Assembly (NCBI GenBank): GCA_044867525.1 | Contig: JBIOVB010000038.1 | Location: 1 to 30,661 of the forward strand | Direction: 5' to 3' | Source of the DNA: JALYNX01 sp044867525 | Lineage (GTDB): Bacteria; Actinomycetota; Acidimicrobiia; Spongiisociales; ZC4RG35 | DNA: 30,661 bases | Shown here: piece by piece, positions 30,527 to 30,661 of the stretch | Layout of the letters: every line of letters starts with the position of its first letter | Position numbering within the stretch: position 1 is the stretch's first letter | Notes under the pieces: generated by a model | The model's database searches: none | What the model saw: the letters and a program-made list of their open reading frames with translations, nothing else | What the model was told of the DNA's origin: nothing | Program-made: the position numbers and the translations under genes

Positions 30527-30560
30527 GCTTCCCGCCGAGACAAACCCGCCGGGCTAAACC

Positions 30561-30589
30561 TTGACCCCGCGGAGCTAGGTCATTACGCT
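30561..30589 (+). promoter_or_regulatory. promoter of the gene at 30597 (TTGACC - 17 bp - TACGCT)
   Basis: TTGACC (30561-30566) and TACGCT (30584-30589) are separated by exactly 17 bases; the -10 ends 7 bases before the ATG. No Shine-Dalgarno is present. This is the clearest leaderless promoter in the window. Confidence 0.65.
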
Positions 30590-30596
30590 GCTCCAC

Positions 30597-30661
30597 ATGG
30601 CACGAAGTCCCGCATACCCAGGTATCGATCTGGAACAGGCCATCGAGGCGGTCCAGATCAT
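30597..30661 (+). CDS. start of a protein gene, truncated by the window end
   Basis: Twenty-one complete codons are visible: MARSPAYPGIDLEQAIEAVQ and then I. The start is supported by the promoter 7 bases upstream. The phrase MARSPxYPxxDLExAIE resembles the first residues of small actinobacterial proteins annotated as DUF5343 or uncharacterised, but too little is present to assign a family. Confidence 0.6.
   Translation, partial: MARSPAYPGIDLEQAIEAVQI

Larger units (their letters stand above)
30237..30596. other. 360-base region without a protein gene; holds a tRNA-like RNA and promoters
   Basis: No plausible protein frame is present. From left to right: about 80 bases with no clear signal except a weak ATCGG/CCGAT hairpin (30289-30301 area) and a TACAAT box (30305-30310) lacking a -35; the tRNA-like RNA on the minus strand (30319-30403); a 12-bp hairpin (30414-30444); a minus-strand promoter (30498-30526); and the plus-strand promoter of the next gene (30561-30589). 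Confidence 0.6.

Noticed and set aside
30498..30530. CIRCE-type heat-shock operator (TTGCACTC)
   Set aside because: Only the left half resembles CIRCE; the inverted GAGTGC half is missing at the required spacing.

Overview
This window looks like a high-GC, mostly aerobic actinobacterial chromosome, most likely a deep-branching lineage such as Acidimicrobiia. That placement is inferred from gene content, not from a marker gene. The supporting traits are KorAB of the mycobacterial type, a DUF7144 membrane protein, many small lipoproteins with Thr/Ser linkers, a nickel superoxide dismutase, and many start codons that sit only 6-9 bases after a TAnnnT -10 box (leaderless mRNAs). No phage, transposon or CRISPR is visible. 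Gene packing is dense, with repeated ATGA and GTGA overlaps.

Layout. 1-630: 3' part of an IclR regulator. 703-3370 (minus): three-gene sulfonate/taurine-type ABC importer, preceded by a structured leader with a possible Cys-containing leader peptide. 3648-4730 (minus): 2-TM/RCK ion channel with an unusual filter. 4839-6437: ABC-F ATPase. 6484-6984: lipoprotein. 7035-11176: complete phenylacetyl-CoA epoxidase operon paaABCDE plus a TetR regulator, with a perfect palindromic operator inside the paaA promoter. 11166-12898: two membrane proteins. 12940-15869 (minus): 2-oxoacid:ferredoxin oxidoreductase korAB. 15987-18786 (minus): amidase, DUF3048 lipoprotein and double-ACT protein. 18814-20218: a divergent pair made of a NiSOD-maturation-protease/AlkA-type DNA glycosylase fusion and sodN. 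20203-23093 (minus): PGPGW membrane protein, metG and an EamA transporter. 23166-24224: lipoprotein. 24295-28518: deoC, an aldehyde dehydrogenase, a cysteine-less partner ALDH and a DUF1990 membrane protein in one operon. 28603-30236: a secreted Asp/Arg-rich protein and a lipoprotein. 30237-30596: no protein gene, but a tRNA-like RNA on the minus strand. 30597-end: start of another gene.

How the genes fit together. The paa genes make the oxygen-dependent ring epoxidase of phenylacetate catabolism, probably repressed by the TetR protein encoded last in the operon. deoC and the two ALDH-type genes look like a deoxyribose catabolic unit: aldolase gives acetaldehyde, which the dehydrogenase can oxidise. 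SodN must be trimmed to expose its N-terminal His, and the divergent gene encodes a matching protease domain.

The items most worth attention are: (i) the protease-glycosylase fusion beside sodN; (ii) the Phe in place of Pro in the SodN nickel hook; (iii) an 85-nt tRNA-like RNA that folds with an 8/4 acceptor/T branch, a 6-bp D stem and anticodon UAG, resembling allo-tRNAs; and (iv) what looks like a split ALDH16.
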